Shown here: positions 1 through 8,672 of the stretch, one piece after another | How the letters are laid out: each line of letters starts with the position of its first letter | How positions within the stretch are numbered: position 1 is the first letter of the stretch | From: Bacteroidaceae bacterium | Lineage (GTDB): Bacteria; Bacteroidota; Bacteroidia; Bacteroidales; Bacteroidaceae | NCBI GenBank assembly: GCA_017621515.1 | Contig: JAGASY010000126.1 | Span: 1-64,000 of the forward strand | Reading direction: 5' to 3' | Length of the DNA: 64,000 nt | Translations under genes and position numbers: made by a program | The notes under the pieces: model-generated | Database searches by the model: none | What the model saw: the letters and a program-made list of their open reading frames with translations, nothing else | Told to the model about the DNA's origin: nothing

Positions 1-479
1 CACATTTTCAGCGCACTGTAATTTTATTTGCAGTGCGCTACAATTTTAAAAACTTAGTAGTTTGGAGAAATTTTCAGCATAGAGTTTTTGAAAAAGCACT
101 GGGGAACGAAGAAAAAGACAGCGGAGTCCTGTCAGAATGTTAAGAAGTGTATAATTCGCAGTTTTAGAAGCCTGTCTGGACAGGAACTGAAAAAGTGATG
201 GCATTTGGGTGATTTTTGAGGGCAAAAATTGCGATTTTAATCATAATGCATTAATAATCAATAAATTATCAGAATATTCAACATATTTGAAAAAATGCGT
301 CCGACGCGTTTTTTTGAGTGTTTTTCATAAAATTATATCTTACTGATTATCAATATGTTGTCTTTGATACAAAAATTTCGTCTCTTTGCTACCAGCAAAA
401 AATCGCGCTAAATGTTAAATTTTCATTTTGGGCGAAAATATCATTTTGTCAGATTGAAAAGTCGGTTTTAGCTGTTTTT
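1..479 (-). repeat. Element A: copy of the ~755-bp intergenic repeat, cut by the window edge
   Basis: This is the right-hand part of the repeat family described at 27042-27868. It aligns with element F (56729-57555) at a constant offset of 57070 bases through to the inverted-repeat end at 441-457, so no net insertion or deletion separates the two copies. Two 10-bp GCGC sites, starting at 9 and 31, are 22 bp apart, and the flanking AAAACTTAGTAGTTT motif is present, making it subtype I. On the minus strand the conserved small frame (peptide NYTLLNI) is open over the core but has a stop further upstream. No separate gene is seen in 1-479. The left end lies outside the window. Confidence 0.8.
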
Positions 480-549
480 GTGGATGTCTTCGACAGACTC
501 CCACTAATACATCTACTTAACACACGGAGGAGTCTGTGAGTACATCCAC
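480..549. repeat. REP-like palindrome at the outer end of element A
   Basis: The left arm (480-501) and right arm (529-549) share GTGGATGT and ACAGACTCC as inverted repeats, with a short mismatch in between. The loop holds ACATCTACTTAA-type sequence. A further partial copy (GAGGAGTCTCACC) follows to about 580. This is the only copy of the palindrome family here that lies near a gene start rather than a gene end, as far as the window shows. From 588 to 686 nothing further is recognised. Confidence 0.65.
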
Positions 550-686
550 TTAAGCCATACAGAGGAGTCTCACCGAAACAACAAAAACACTTGCTTAAAA
601 CATAAGGAATCCATCGAATACCCCCGCACAATTGCCACAAATAAAATTTAATCAGTTTCTTATTTCATAAAGAAGAATAAATAATG

Positions 687-694
687 TACATTTG
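687..694 (+). promoter_or_regulatory. -7 box of the fumarase promoter
   Basis: TACATTTG matches the Bacteroidetes -7 consensus TAnnTTTG. TTTC at 663-666 lies 20 bases upstream, at the usual place of the -33 element. The start codon is about 54 bases downstream. Confidence 0.55.
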
Positions 695-747
695 CAGAAC
701 AAGATAAAAACCAGAAACATTAACATAAATACTTAATTCTAAAGATT

Positions 748-2400
748 ATGGCTCAGGCACCCGAATTTCGGTATGCTCCTATGTTCCAGATACAGAAGGA
801 CGACACCGAATATTATCTGCTTACAAAAGATTATGTAAGTGTCAGTGAATTTGAAGGGAAACCGATTCTGAAGATTGCTCCCGAGGGACTCACAGCAATG
901 GCAAACGCTGCATTCCGCGACGTGTCATTCTTGTTGCGCCGTTCACACAACCTACAGGTTGCGAAGATTCTCCGCGACCCGGAAGCCAGTGACAACGACA
1001 AATATGTAGCCCTCACCTTCCTCCGCAATGCAGAAGTGGCAGCAAAAGGTCATCTTCCGCTTTGTCAGGATACGGGAACAGCTATCATCCACGGCGAGAA
1101 AGGTCAGCATGTATGGACTGGCTACTGCGACGAAGAGGCACTGGCAAAAGGTGTATATAAGACATATACGGAAGAGAACCTGCGTTATTCACAGAATGCG
1201 CCGCTTTCCATGTATGAGGAAGTCAACACCAAGTGCAACCTTCCGGCTCAGATTGACATTGAGGCAACAGAGGGCATGGAATACCGCTTCCTTTGTGTGA
1301 CAAAGGGAGGTGGCTCTGCAAACAAGACTTATCTCTATCAGGAGACAAAAGCTCTTCTGAATCCGGACACACTTGTTCCGTTCATGATAGAAAAGATGAA
1401 GAGCCTCGGTACAGCTGCTTGTCCTCCTTACCACATCGCTTTTGTCATCGGAGGAACATCGGCTGAGAAGAACCTGCTGACTGTCAAGCTTGCATCTACT
1501 CACTACTATGACAATCTGCCGACAACAGGAGATGAGACAGGACGTGCATTCCGCGATATAGAGCTGGAGAAGCAAGTGCTTCAGGAAGCTTATAAGATTG
1601 GACTCGGTGCACAGTTCGGAGGTAAGTACATGGCTCACGATGTCCGCATCATCCGTCTCCCGCGTCACGGTGCAAGCTGTCCGGTAGGTCTCGGGGTGAG
1701 CTGCTCTGCTGACCGCAATATCAAGTGTAAGATAAACAAAGACGGTATATGGATAGAGAAGATGGACGACAATCCGGGTGAACTCATTCCGGAAGCACTT
1801 CGCAAAGCCGGCGAGGGCGATGTGGTGCGCGTAGATCTCAACCGTCCTATGAGCGAAGTATGCAAGCAGTTGAGCCAGTACCCTGTGTCAACACGTCTGT
1901 CGCTCAACGGTACGATTATTGTAGGTCGCGACATTGCTCATGCAAAGTTGAAGGAGCGTCTTGACCGTGGCGAAGAACTTCCTGAATACATAAAGAACCA
2001 CCCAATCTACTATGCAGGTCCGGCAAAGACTCCGGCAGGAATGGCTTGCGGCTCTATGGGACCGACAACGGCTGGTCGTATGGATCCATACGTTGATTTG
2101 TTCCAGAGCAAAGGCGGCAGCATGGTGATGCTTGCAAAAGGCAACCGCAGCCAGGCTGTCACTGACGCTTGCAAGAAATACGGAGGTTTTTATCTCGGAA
2201 GTATCGGCGGTCCTGCTGCCATTCTTGCTCAGAACAACATCAAGAGCATTGAGTGTGTGGAATATCCAGAACTCGGCATGGAAGCAATATGGAAGATTGA
2301 AGTGGAGGATTTCCCTGCATTCATTCTTGTGGATGACAAAGGAAACGACTTCTTCAAGCAGCTGAAACCTTGCGAAGGATGTAAGATTCTGGAAGATTAA
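748..2400 (+). CDS. Class I (iron-sulfur) fumarate hydratase
   Basis: This enzyme interconverts fumarate and malate. In Bacteroidales it mainly makes fumarate as electron acceptor for fumarate reductase in the reductive branch. The 550-residue protein has the single-chain class I layout: an N-terminal Fe-S domain and a C-terminal domain beginning near residue 390. Three cysteines fit the [4Fe-4S] ligands of the family: Cys106 in PLCQDTGTA, Cys225 in [11 protein letters not shown] and Cys319 in [10 protein letters not shown]. The C-terminal motifs [20 protein letters not shown] and [12 protein letters not shown] are also typical. It is cytosolic, transcribed alone, and followed by a terminator. 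Codons often end in C, as in highly expressed genes. Known for the family: the cluster is oxygen-sensitive. Confidence is very high for the family; fumA or fumB naming would be arbitrary. Confidence 0.96.
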   Translation: MAQAPEFRYAPMFQIQKDDTEYYLLTKDYVSVSEFEGKPILKIAPEGLTAMANAAFRDVSFLLRRSHNLQVAKILRDPEASDNDKYVALTFLRNAEVAAKGHLPLCQDTGTAIIHGEKGQHVWTGYCDEEALAKGVYKTYTEENLRYSQNAPLSMYEEVNTKCNLPAQIDIEATEGMEYRFLCVTKGGGSANKTYLYQETKALLNPDTLVPFMIEKMKSLGTAACPPYHIAFVIGGTSAEKNLLTVKLASTHYYDNLPTTGDETGRAFRDIELEKQVLQEAYKIGLGAQFGGKYMAHDVRIIRLPRHGASCPVGLGVSCSADRNIKCKINKDGIWIEKMDDNPGELIPEALRKAGEGDVVRVDLNRPMSEVCKQLSQYPVSTRLSLNGTIIVGRDIAHAKLKERLDRGEELPEYIKNHPIYYAGPAKTPAGMACGSMGPTTAGRMDPYVDLFQSKGGSMVMLAKGNRSQAVTDACKKYGGFYLGSIGGPAAILAQNNIKSIECVEYPELGMEAIWKIEVEDFPAFILVDDKGNDFFKQLKPCEGCKILED

Positions 2401-2472
2401 GCAAGCGGAAGAGGATTTTGTTCTTTTGACTCGCGCTCAACAGGAACAACTCGTTCTGATAAATACATTTTC

Positions 2473-2509
2473 AAGCGGCAATCTTGTTTTTCAAGATGCC
2501 GCTTTTTTC
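2473..2509 (+). terminator. Terminator of the fumarase gene
   Basis: The stem AAGCGGC(A)ATCTTG pairs with CAAGATGCCGCTT, with one bulged A, and is followed by TTTTTT. It lies 73 bases after the fumarase stop. Confidence 0.8.
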
Positions 2510-2688
2510 ATATTCGATGTACTCATTTCTTGTCCAGTGCATCAGATTTCTTGTGAATAGGTAGAACCATCTGCCAAGTCTCTTGGCAATAAACAGGATT
2601 TTAGTGAATGTATCCGCATAAACGGAGAAGAAAAACCTACATAAGGAAAAGCCGCATTGTATGCTTCAATAATTGGTACATTTGATTC
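2510..2688. other. Intergenic stretch with no recognised feature
   Basis: I see no conserved reading frame or structured RNA here. A short local repeat (CTGCCAAGTCTCTTGGCA, 2570-2587) could form a weak hairpin. Confidence 0.4.
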
Positions 2689-2720
2689 ATAATGTGAGGT
2701 TTGAATCAAACCTACATTAT
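2689..2720. promoter_or_regulatory. Near-perfect dyad upstream of the GH95 gene, possible operator
   Basis: Arms ATAATGTgAGGTTTGA (2689-2704) and TCAAACCTACATTAT (2706-2720) form a 32-bp dyad with one bulged G. It ends 40 bases upstream of the -7 box. The preceding gene already has its own terminator, so a regulator-binding site is more likely than termination. This is inference only. Confidence 0.4.
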
Positions 2721-2760
2721 AATGACATAAAATTTCTTTTCTTCTTCATGCTTGCCGACA

Positions 2761-2768
2761 TAACTTTG
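2761..2768 (+). promoter_or_regulatory. -7 box of the GH95 promoter
   Basis: TAACTTTG matches the Bacteroidetes -7 consensus TAnnTTTG. It lies 39 bases before the start codon. Confidence 0.55.
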
Positions 2769-2807
2769 CGATAAGCAAATGAATAATTAATTTTAAATTT
2801 TAGAACT

Positions 2808-5231
2808 ATGACTTTTTTTAAGAAAACAAGCCTTTGTCTTACTGTGGCTGCCGGGATATGGTTCCTCTCTTCATGCACAAATGTGGCAGACCGAAATACG
2901 GCAACAGCAGACCCGCAGAATCTGGAAATGTGGTACAAACAACCAGCTGAGAAATGGATGGAGAGTCTGCCTATAGGCAACGGACGTCTTGGTGCCATGA
3001 TATACGGTGGAACATCGGTGGAGACTCTTGCACTCAACGAATCTACTCTTTGGTCGGGCGAATACGACAGTGAGCAGCATAAACCTTTTGGCAAGGAACG
3101 CATGGAGGAGTTGCGCAAACTCTTTTTTGAGGGAAAGGTGGTGGAAGGAAACCAGATTGCAGGCAATGAACTTACGGGCAATCTCCACTCTTTCGGTACT
3201 CACCTGCCTGTGGGAGACCTTAAATTGCAATTTCTTAATCTGAACGAGAACATCGAAGACTACAAGCGCGTACTCGACTTGAACACGGCTGTAACTACCG
3301 TCACATTCAAGTCGGGAGATATAAACTACAGTAGGGAATATTTCGCATCGAACCCTGACAATGTACTTGTTGTCCGTCTTTCTGCCGACAAAAAGAAGAG
3401 TATTTCCTTCGACATGTCGCTCGACTTGTTGCGTCAGTCCGACTACCGGACTGAGGACAACCAACTCGTATTCTTCGGACAGGCATTATTCCCTATGCAC
3501 GGAACAGGCGGTGTGCATTACGAAGGAAGAATCGCCGTAGAGAATGAAGGGGGAACAGTCCTTCTTGGAGACAGTACGCTGAGAGTAGAGAACGCTGACG
3601 ATGTGGTTCTTGTCATAGATTTCCGTACCGACTTCAAGAGTCCGGAATATAAGACTCTGTGCAAGACAAGTGTGGATAACGCACTTGCAAAAGCCTATTC
3701 AGACTTGAAAAGCAAACATATCGCAGATTATACAAATCTCTTCTCAAGAGTTGATATGCAGCTTGGCGACATAAAAAGGAATGACATCCCGACCGATGTG
3801 CGCCGGCTTGATGCACTGAATGGAACAGAAGACCCGTCGCTCGATGCTTTGTTCTTCCAGTTCGGACGCTATCTTACCATCGCTTCTTCACGAAGCAACT
3901 CTCCGCTTCCTATCGCATTGCAGGGATTCTTCAACGACAACAAGGCATGTACGATGCCGTGGACCAATGATTATCATCTTGACATGAACACCCAGCAGAA
4001 CTATTGGGTGGCAAACGTAGGTAATCTGGCAGAATGTAACATCCCGTTGTTCAATTATATCGCCGATTTGGCTCACTACGGAGAAGAGACTGCCCGCGTC
4101 GTATATGGCTGCAAAGGATGGACAGCACACACCACAGCCAATGTATGGGGATTCACGGCACCTTCATCCAGCATCCTTTGGGGACTCTTCCCTACAGCAT
4201 CGTCATGGATTGCGGCTCATTTGTGGACTGAATACGAATATACACAGGACAAGGATTTCCTCCGTACTACAGCTTATCCGCTGCTCAAAGGCAATGCCGA
4301 GTTCTTGTTCGACTATATGACGGAAGATCCGCGCAACGGATATCTGGTAACAGGTCCGAGCATCTCTCCTGAGAACGGTTTCAGCTACAACGGACAATAT
4401 TGCTGTGCTTCCATGATGCCTACATGCGACCGCACATTTGCCTATGAAATTCTTTCCGCTTGTCTTCAGTCAACAGAAATACTCGGCATAGACGCAAGTT
4501 TTGCCGACAGTCTTCGCACGGCAATAGCCAAGTTCCCTCCTTATCAGATTGGACGTAACGGAGGCATCATGGAGTGGTCTGAAGATTTTGAAATAGTGAA
4601 CCCGAACCATCGCCACACTTCACATATCATGGGATTCTATCCATACGCTCAGATTACCCTCGGAAAGAATCCGGAACTGGCTGCCGCTGTACGCAAGACA
4701 ATGGAACTTCGCCTTGCCGCTCCCGACTGGGAAGACACGGAGTGGAGCCGTGCCAACATGATATGCTTCTATGCGCGTCTGAAAGACGCTGCCAAGGCAT
4801 ACGAAAGTGTGAAGACACTGGAAGGCAATCTCTCACGCGCCAATCTCATGACAGTGTCTCCGGGAGGTATTGCCGGAGCTGAAAATGATATTTACGCTTT
4901 CGACGGAAATCCGGGCGGTTCTGCCGGCATTGCAGAAATGTTGTTGCAGACACAGGAAGGTTATCTTGAACTGCTACCGGCTTTGCCGGCAGAGTGGAGC
5001 AACGGTAGTTTCAGCGGCTTGTGCATAAGAGGAGGAGCCGAAGTGGCTGTCTCATGGAGCAAATCGAAAGTTGACACATTCACTCTCACCGCCACTGCCG
5101 ACAATGAATTTTCTGTCAAGATGCCGGAAGGCAAGAGCTACAACCTGACACTGAACGGAAAACGAATGGACTACAGCGAGGATATCGTGAAAGTAAAGAT
5201 GAAGAAAGGCGACGTGTTATCTGCCAACTGA
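2808..5231 (+). CDS. Glycoside hydrolase family 95 lipoprotein (alpha-L-fucosidase type)
   Basis: A predicted exported enzyme that removes alpha-1,2-linked fucose, or less often galactose, from host or plant glycans. The 807-residue protein begins with a lipoprotein signal: the lipobox ends at Cys23 in FLSSC, so it is probably anchored in the outer membrane or periplasm. The N-terminal GH95 beta domain starts near residue 40 (WMESLPIGNGRLGAMIYGG). The alpha6 barrel follows with NDYHLDMNTQQNYW (family Asn residues), GPSISPENGFS (family catalytic Glu) and NHRHTSHIMGFYP. It is transcribed alone from its own promoter, with a terminator after it, and has no SusCD pair nearby. Family assignment is secure; substrate (fucoside or galactoside) cannot be fixed from sequence alone. 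Confidence 0.93.
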   Translation: MTFFKKTSLCLTVAAGIWFLSSCTNVADRNTATADPQNLEMWYKQPAEKWMESLPIGNGRLGAMIYGGTSVETLALNESTLWSGEYDSEQHKPFGKERMEELRKLFFEGKVVEGNQIAGNELTGNLHSFGTHLPVGDLKLQFLNLNENIEDYKRVLDLNTAVTTVTFKSGDINYSREYFASNPDNVLVVRLSADKKKSISFDMSLDLLRQSDYRTEDNQLVFFGQALFPMHGTGGVHYEGRIAVENEGGTVLLGDSTLRVENADDVVLVIDFRTDFKSPEYKTLCKTSVDNALAKAYSDLKSKHIADYTNLFSRVDMQLGDIKRNDIPTDVRRLDALNGTEDPSLDALFFQFGRYLTIASSRSNSPLPIALQGFFNDNKACTMPWTNDYHLDMNTQQNYWVANVGNLAECNIPLFNYIADLAHYGEETARVVYGCKGWTAHTTANVWGFTAPSSSILWGLFPTASSWIAAHLWTEYEYTQDKDFLRTTAYPLLKGNAEFLFDYMTEDPRNGYLVTGPSISPENGFSYNGQYCCASMMPTCDRTFAYEILSACLQSTEILGIDASFADSLRTAIAKFPPYQIGRNGGIMEWSEDFEIVNPNHRHTSHIMGFYPYAQITLGKNPELAAAVRKTMELRLAAPDWEDTEWSRANMICFYARLKDAAKAYESVKTLEGNLSRANLMTVSPGGIAGAENDIYAFDGNPGGSAGIAEMLLQTQEGYLELLPALPAEWSNGSFSGLCIRGGAEVAVSWSKSKVDTFTLTATADNEFSVKMPEGKSYNLTLNGKRMDYSEDIVKVKMKKGDVLSAN

Positions 5232-5275
5232 AAAGCTGTTTAGAGATATTTGTATAGTTTATATTAGTGTTTTTC

Positions 5276-5319
5276 GACAGGCTCCTCTTATTATTTAATA
5301 AGTGGAGTCTGTTTTTTTT
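5276..5319 (+). terminator. Terminator of the GH95 gene
   Basis: The stem is formed by ACAGGCTCCTCTTATT and AATAAGTGGAGTCTGT and is followed by a run of eight T. The arms contain the CGACAG(A/G)CTCC word shared with the REP-like palindromes of this window. Confidence 0.8.
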
Positions 5320-5424
5320 GTAACTGTTCAGCGAATCAGTAAAATAAACAATATTGATAATCAATATCAAGTTTCTTGTTTTGCACTTGCCTGCAAAATG
5401 AAAAAATCGGTACATTTGGGAATA

Positions 5425-5550
5425 GAAAATAGTGCGCTGAAAACTCAAATCCACACTGTGGTTTTTATAATCCGCAGTGTGGTTTACAAAATCCACTGTG
5501 TAGTTTTTATAATCCACACTGTGGATTTTAGTTCTCAGCGCATTATTTTC
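5425..5550. repeat. Phased array of six GC-rich dyads at 21-bp spacing
   Basis: Outer arms (5425-5440 and 5535-5550) form a 16-bp inverted repeat containing GTGCGCTGA and TCAGCGCA. Between them are four head-to-tail 21-bp units starting at 5449, 5470, 5491 and 5512. Each has a dyad of the type CCACACTGTGG followed by an AT spacer such as TTTTTATA. Counting the outer arms, six GC-rich sites are spaced 21 bp apart. The design is the same as the 22-bp arrays inside the ~755-bp elements, but the core sequence differs. A minus-strand frame through the units reads as heptads (for example YKNHSVD), which follows from 21-bp periodicity and is not taken as a gene. Confidence 0.75.
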
Positions 5551-5555
5551 TATTT

Positions 5556-5604
5556 CTCTATGCACAGACAATATGTTTTCAAGGCATTGTCTGTGCATAT
5601 AGAG
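5556..5604. repeat. Long hairpin next to the 21-bp array
   Basis: CTCTATGCACAGACAAT (5556-5572) pairs with ATTGTCTGTGCATATAGAG (5586-5604) with a small bulge. It has no T-run on either side, so a terminator role is uncertain. From 5605 to 5783 nothing further is recognised. Confidence 0.6.
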
Positions 5605-5783
5605 TATGGTATGCTTTCGTCGATACAGGCAAATGCCCCGCTTCAGACCACAATGACGAAAGCTACAGTTTGTCTTGTAAAATAAAACCGGCTGTTTTTC
5701 TATCTCAGAGAATCAATACTTGCGAAACAGGAATAATCCACGCTTTGCAGCTTCTAATATCTGCTTGCTACAAGCACAAAAAT

Positions 5784-5822
5784 GAGGCAGGAAGAAGACT
5801 TAAAAGCCTTTCTTCCTGCCTC
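5784..5822 (-). terminator. Terminator of the ferredoxin gene
   Basis: GAGGCAGGAAGAA pairs with TTCTTCCTGCCTC, a perfect 13-bp stem 27 bases past the ferredoxin stop. A T-rich stretch follows on the minus strand. Confidence 0.75.
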
Positions 5823-5848
5823 TCTTAATTTTTTCGTTGAAATTGGTG

Positions 5849-6022
5849 TTACTCACCTGCACTGATTGCACCTGCAGGACATGCGTCTGCACAAGTACCG
5901 CAGTCAACACAAGCGTCTGCATCGATAACATACTTGCCGTCACCCTCAGAGATAGCACCTGAAGGGCATTCGCCGGCACATGTACCACACATTACACAAT
6001 CATCACTAATTACGTAAGCCAT
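5849..6022 (-). CDS. 2[4Fe-4S] ferredoxin, 57 residues
   Basis: A small cytosolic electron carrier of the clostridial type. The start is ATG at 6022 and the stop is TAA at 5849-5851. The protein starts MAYVISDDCVMCGTCAGECP and contains two CxxCxxCxxxCP motifs: Cys9-12-15-19 and Cys38-41-44-48. These bind two [4Fe-4S] clusters, and the two halves resemble each other as expected for this duplicated fold. Its length is typical of the family (55-60). A well-formed promoter and a perfect-stem terminator flank it, so it is a single-gene transcript and probably strongly expressed. Likely partners in this window are the 2-oxoacid:ferredoxin oxidoreductase subunits at 59-61.8 kb (inference). A longer overlapping frame at 5800-5988 is out of register and not real. 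Confidence 0.95.
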   Translation of the reverse strand: MAYVISDDCVMCGTCAGECPSGAISEGDGKYVIDADACVDCGTCADACPAGAISAGE

Positions 6023-6080
6023 AGTTCTTTACCTTTTAGATTTTTAGAATTAATATATCTTTATCTTTACTTCACTGCCG

Positions 6081-6111
6081 CAAAGGTATAAAGAATTTGC
6101 GATATGCCAAA
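6081..6111 (-). promoter_or_regulatory. Promoter of the ferredoxin gene
   Basis: On the minus strand, TTTG (6111-6108) and TACCTTTG (6088-6081) are separated by 19 bases. Both match the Bacteroidetes -33/-7 consensus. The start codon is 59 bases further on. Confidence 0.7.
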
Positions 6112-6234
6112 ATTATATTCAATTTTGAGATTTGAATTTTGAAATTTAAAGACCTGTTTGAAGCATATTTAAATCCTATTCGGACAGACCGCATTCTCAT
6201 CTTATATATAAAGAAACATCAGCTCCACTCTGTC

Positions 6235-7176
6235 TCATTTCTTACGGGTCACCGTATAAAGAACTTTGCCTTCTTTGTTAATCATGTGAAGATTCAGCAC
6301 ATTCTTATCGGCAGCAATCAAAGAGAAACCGGATTCACCGCTACAAAACCGGGTTCCGTCAATAGGTTTTACGTCACGGCTCAATGATGCGGATGAGTTA
6401 ACTACATAATCAACCTCGCTTCCCGCTTTCCGGATATACTGGAAATTATGAATATGCCCACACAAGTACATATCCACTTGATACTTGCGCAAAACCGTAT
6501 CTACACGTTTTTGCAAATCAATCCGTTCATTATCGTTTTTGGAAGTTTCAGCATAGATGGGATGATGCCCTACTACTAATACCCAATCCTCTTTAGCAGA
6601 AGCCAGAACGGAGTCAAGCCACATCAACTGTTTTTCAATATTCTGCTTACAAGCATCAGGATATTCTTCTGTATCTTCACGGTACTTCTCAATCAAAGGT
6701 GCGGTGTCGATCATCACCAGACGCACTGTGACTCCATCATTTTCCAACACCTTAGTATAATATCTATCGGACATTTCCCAGCGGGCACTGACATTTGTAT
6801 AGTCTAATACAGCCTGTGTGTTTCCGCGATATTCATGGTTGCCCAGAATAGGATACCAAGGAATCATCAGTTCCGGATGACTATAAACCAACTCATAGTT
6901 GGTCATCCACAACGGATCGCTCACACTGCGTACACCCTCAAAATGGTGGACATCGCCAGCGGCAACCACACACTCTATATCCACATTCTCCGCCATGTTG
7001 CCCATCAGTTCCGCAATAGGCTTCTGGTCATAATAGCCGTTACGTCCCAAATCGTTTGCCAAATAAAAGTTCAAAGATTTTTCAAGCCCCTTCCATACTT
7101 CCGGTGTCTGGGCAAACGAAAAAGCTGAAACTAATGCGAATGAGAAAACAAGAAGATTTCTTTTGATTGAAAACAT
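6235..7176 (-). CDS. Purple-acid-phosphatase-like metallophosphoesterase, exported
   Basis: A calcineurin-fold phosphoesterase, probably periplasmic, that would release phosphate from organic esters. The 313-residue protein has a signal peptide of about 22 residues ending at FSFAQ. The metal-site blocks appear in order: Asp42 (NDLGRNGYYD), GD75VHHFEGV, G112NHEYR, VVGH204HPIYAE and CGH241IH243NF. This is the layout of the ACP5/tartrate-resistant type. One oddity is that the family motif GDNFYxxG has a redox-active Tyr ligand, and the equivalent position here is His78. It is the third gene after the TonB receptor and the beta-helix lipoprotein, and the shared direction suggests one uptake operon. 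The substrate is unknown. Confidence 0.85.
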   Translation of the reverse strand: MFSIKRNLLVFSFALVSAFSFAQTPEVWKGLEKSLNFYLANDLGRNGYYDQKPIAELMGNMAENVDIECVVAAGDVHHFEGVRSVSDPLWMTNYELVYSHPELMIPWYPILGNHEYRGNTQAVLDYTNVSARWEMSDRYYTKVLENDGVTVRLVMIDTAPLIEKYREDTEEYPDACKQNIEKQLMWLDSVLASAKEDWVLVVGHHPIYAETSKNDNERIDLQKRVDTVLRKYQVDMYLCGHIHNFQYIRKAGSEVDYVVNSSASLSRDVKPIDGTRFCSGESGFSLIAADKNVLNLHMINKEGKVLYTVTRKK

Positions 7177-7236
7177 AAGTTTATTCTTTTTTTAATTAAT
7201 ACAAGTTTTGGATTCATATACACACCCGGTTCCCAT

Positions 7237-8622
7237 TCAGCGATTAGTACCAAAAGCACCGAAATGGTTGGAAATGGCCGGAGATTTATAAGACTTGCCA
7301 TTGACGGTCAGTCCACCGGCAAAATACGGAACAATATCAGAACCGGAATAAGCTCCACTCAGTACCGGAGAACCGGCATTTACATGGAAATCCCATTCTT
7401 CGTCATATACATAATCTGTCAGTCTCACCCCGTCAATGTTGAAATTAACAAACATCGGGTCTTTTGGTTCATTCTCAGTCGCAATCACACTGTGGACATC
7501 AACCACATCCGTGTAATAGCTCTTATGCGCATAATTATAACCTTCCCACGAATAGGCCACTCCACTGTCGTCTTTGAAAACAATGTCGCTCTCTTGGCTG
7601 CCCGATGCGTAGTAATTGTAGTCGATAATTGAATTTATATCATACCCCTCTTCCGGATCATTCGGTTTCGCATAACTTGGAGTCATAGCTCTAAACTTGC
7701 AGTTTACCATCAGGTTATTCACAATATTAACCAAAGCATTCTTTTCGACATAAACGCAACCGCCCTTCTCGCCGTCACGACGCCATCCCGCATTGATGAT
7801 GTTGTTGTTGTATGCCTGAATCTTTCCTTGTGAGCGAGTCTCGCTCTGACCGGAACTGGAGAGCTTCAGTCCGTTTGTATTCGGGCTGAACATCACATTG
7901 CCTGCCACATCGACCGTACATCCGGCTTTCACATTCACGGCTTCAGCACCGTCGTAACCATTGGCGGCAAAGACATTGTTGGCAATAATCGCGTTACCTC
8001 CCATGAGATAAATACCGTCCGACCATCCGTTGCGCAACACAGAATTAGTGATTACATACTTACCGTTGATATTATTGGTTGTTATCTGCGGATAAGCGTC
8101 GTCGCCGGCAGTATAAACCCCATTTACAGCTGCTGGAGAACCTTCTGCCACCTGGCCGCCCGTGTATTCAATGACTGTATGGTCTATCAGCATTTCCTTA
8201 CAAGATTCGGAAGCCACAATTCCTCCCCACAGACCAGCGAAAATATTTGTCTTGGTACGGTCTTCCTCAGCTACCGACATCAGAATAGGATGCTCAACTG
8301 TGCCTTCGCAATACAAACTGCCGTTTACCGTAAACTCGATTGGCACGTGATTGACACCCACACCATTATCATCGAAAATAACCTGAACACCTTCTTCTAT
8401 AACTAACGACTTACCTTCCGGGACCACAATGTGCCCCACTACCTTAATAATTGAATTTGCTTTCCATACACCATCGACATCGCCGGATACTGTTTCTTCA
8501 GTATCTTGTCCGTTTCCCCCATTAGGGTTGTTACCATTATTAACGGCATCATCATCATCACTACAAGCAACCAACGTCATTGACATCAAGGCTGCGCCTA
8601 CTAAAAACAAATTGAATCTCAT
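7237..8622 (-). CDS. Surface lipoprotein with right-handed parallel beta-helix
   Basis: A 461-residue predicted lipoprotein. The signal peptide ends at TLVAC20, followed directly by SDDDDA, the acidic export signal that sends Bacteroidetes lipoproteins to the cell surface. A low-complexity Asn/Gly linker follows (residues 28-40). Repeated short strands with Asn/Val/Gly (ITNSVLRNG, IIANNVFAANG, IQAYNNNIINAG, NIVNNLMVNC) then suggest a pectate-lyase-like beta-helix. I cannot identify catalytic residues, so it may bind rather than cut its ligand. It lies 50 bases after the TonB receptor and 60 before the phosphatase in the same direction. It may take the place of a SusD-like partner for that receptor (inference); no true SusD is present. 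Confidence 0.75.
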   Translation of the reverse strand: MRFNLFLVGAALMSMTLVACSDDDDAVNNGNNPNGGNGQDTEETVSGDVDGVWKANSIIKVVGHIVVPEGKSLVIEEGVQVIFDDNGVGVNHVPIEFTVNGSLYCEGTVEHPILMSVAEEDRTKTNIFAGLWGGIVASESCKEMLIDHTVIEYTGGQVAEGSPAAVNGVYTAGDDAYPQITTNNINGKYVITNSVLRNGWSDGIYLMGGNAIIANNVFAANGYDGAEAVNVKAGCTVDVAGNVMFSPNTNGLKLSSSGQSETRSQGKIQAYNNNIINAGWRRDGEKGGCVYVEKNALVNIVNNLMVNCKFRAMTPSYAKPNDPEEGYDINSIIDYNYYASGSQESDIVFKDDSGVAYSWEGYNYAHKSYYTDVVDVHSVIATENEPKDPMFVNFNIDGVRLTDYVYDEEWDFHVNAGSPVLSGAYSGSDIVPYFAGGLTVNGKSYKSPAISNHFGAFGTNR

Positions 8623-8672
8623 AAATTAATCTGTTAATTGATTTTTTATAATAATAAACTCTTTTTGAATTC

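Noticed and set aside
5116..5598. 160-codon minus-strand frame with heptad repeats
   Set aside because: The repeats follow from the 21-bp DNA period, and the frame runs into the GH95 coding sequence and its terminator.
5800..5988. Open frame over the ferredoxin locus (62 codons)
   Set aside because: It is out of register with the clear two-cluster ferredoxin frame at 5849-6022 and has no family features.
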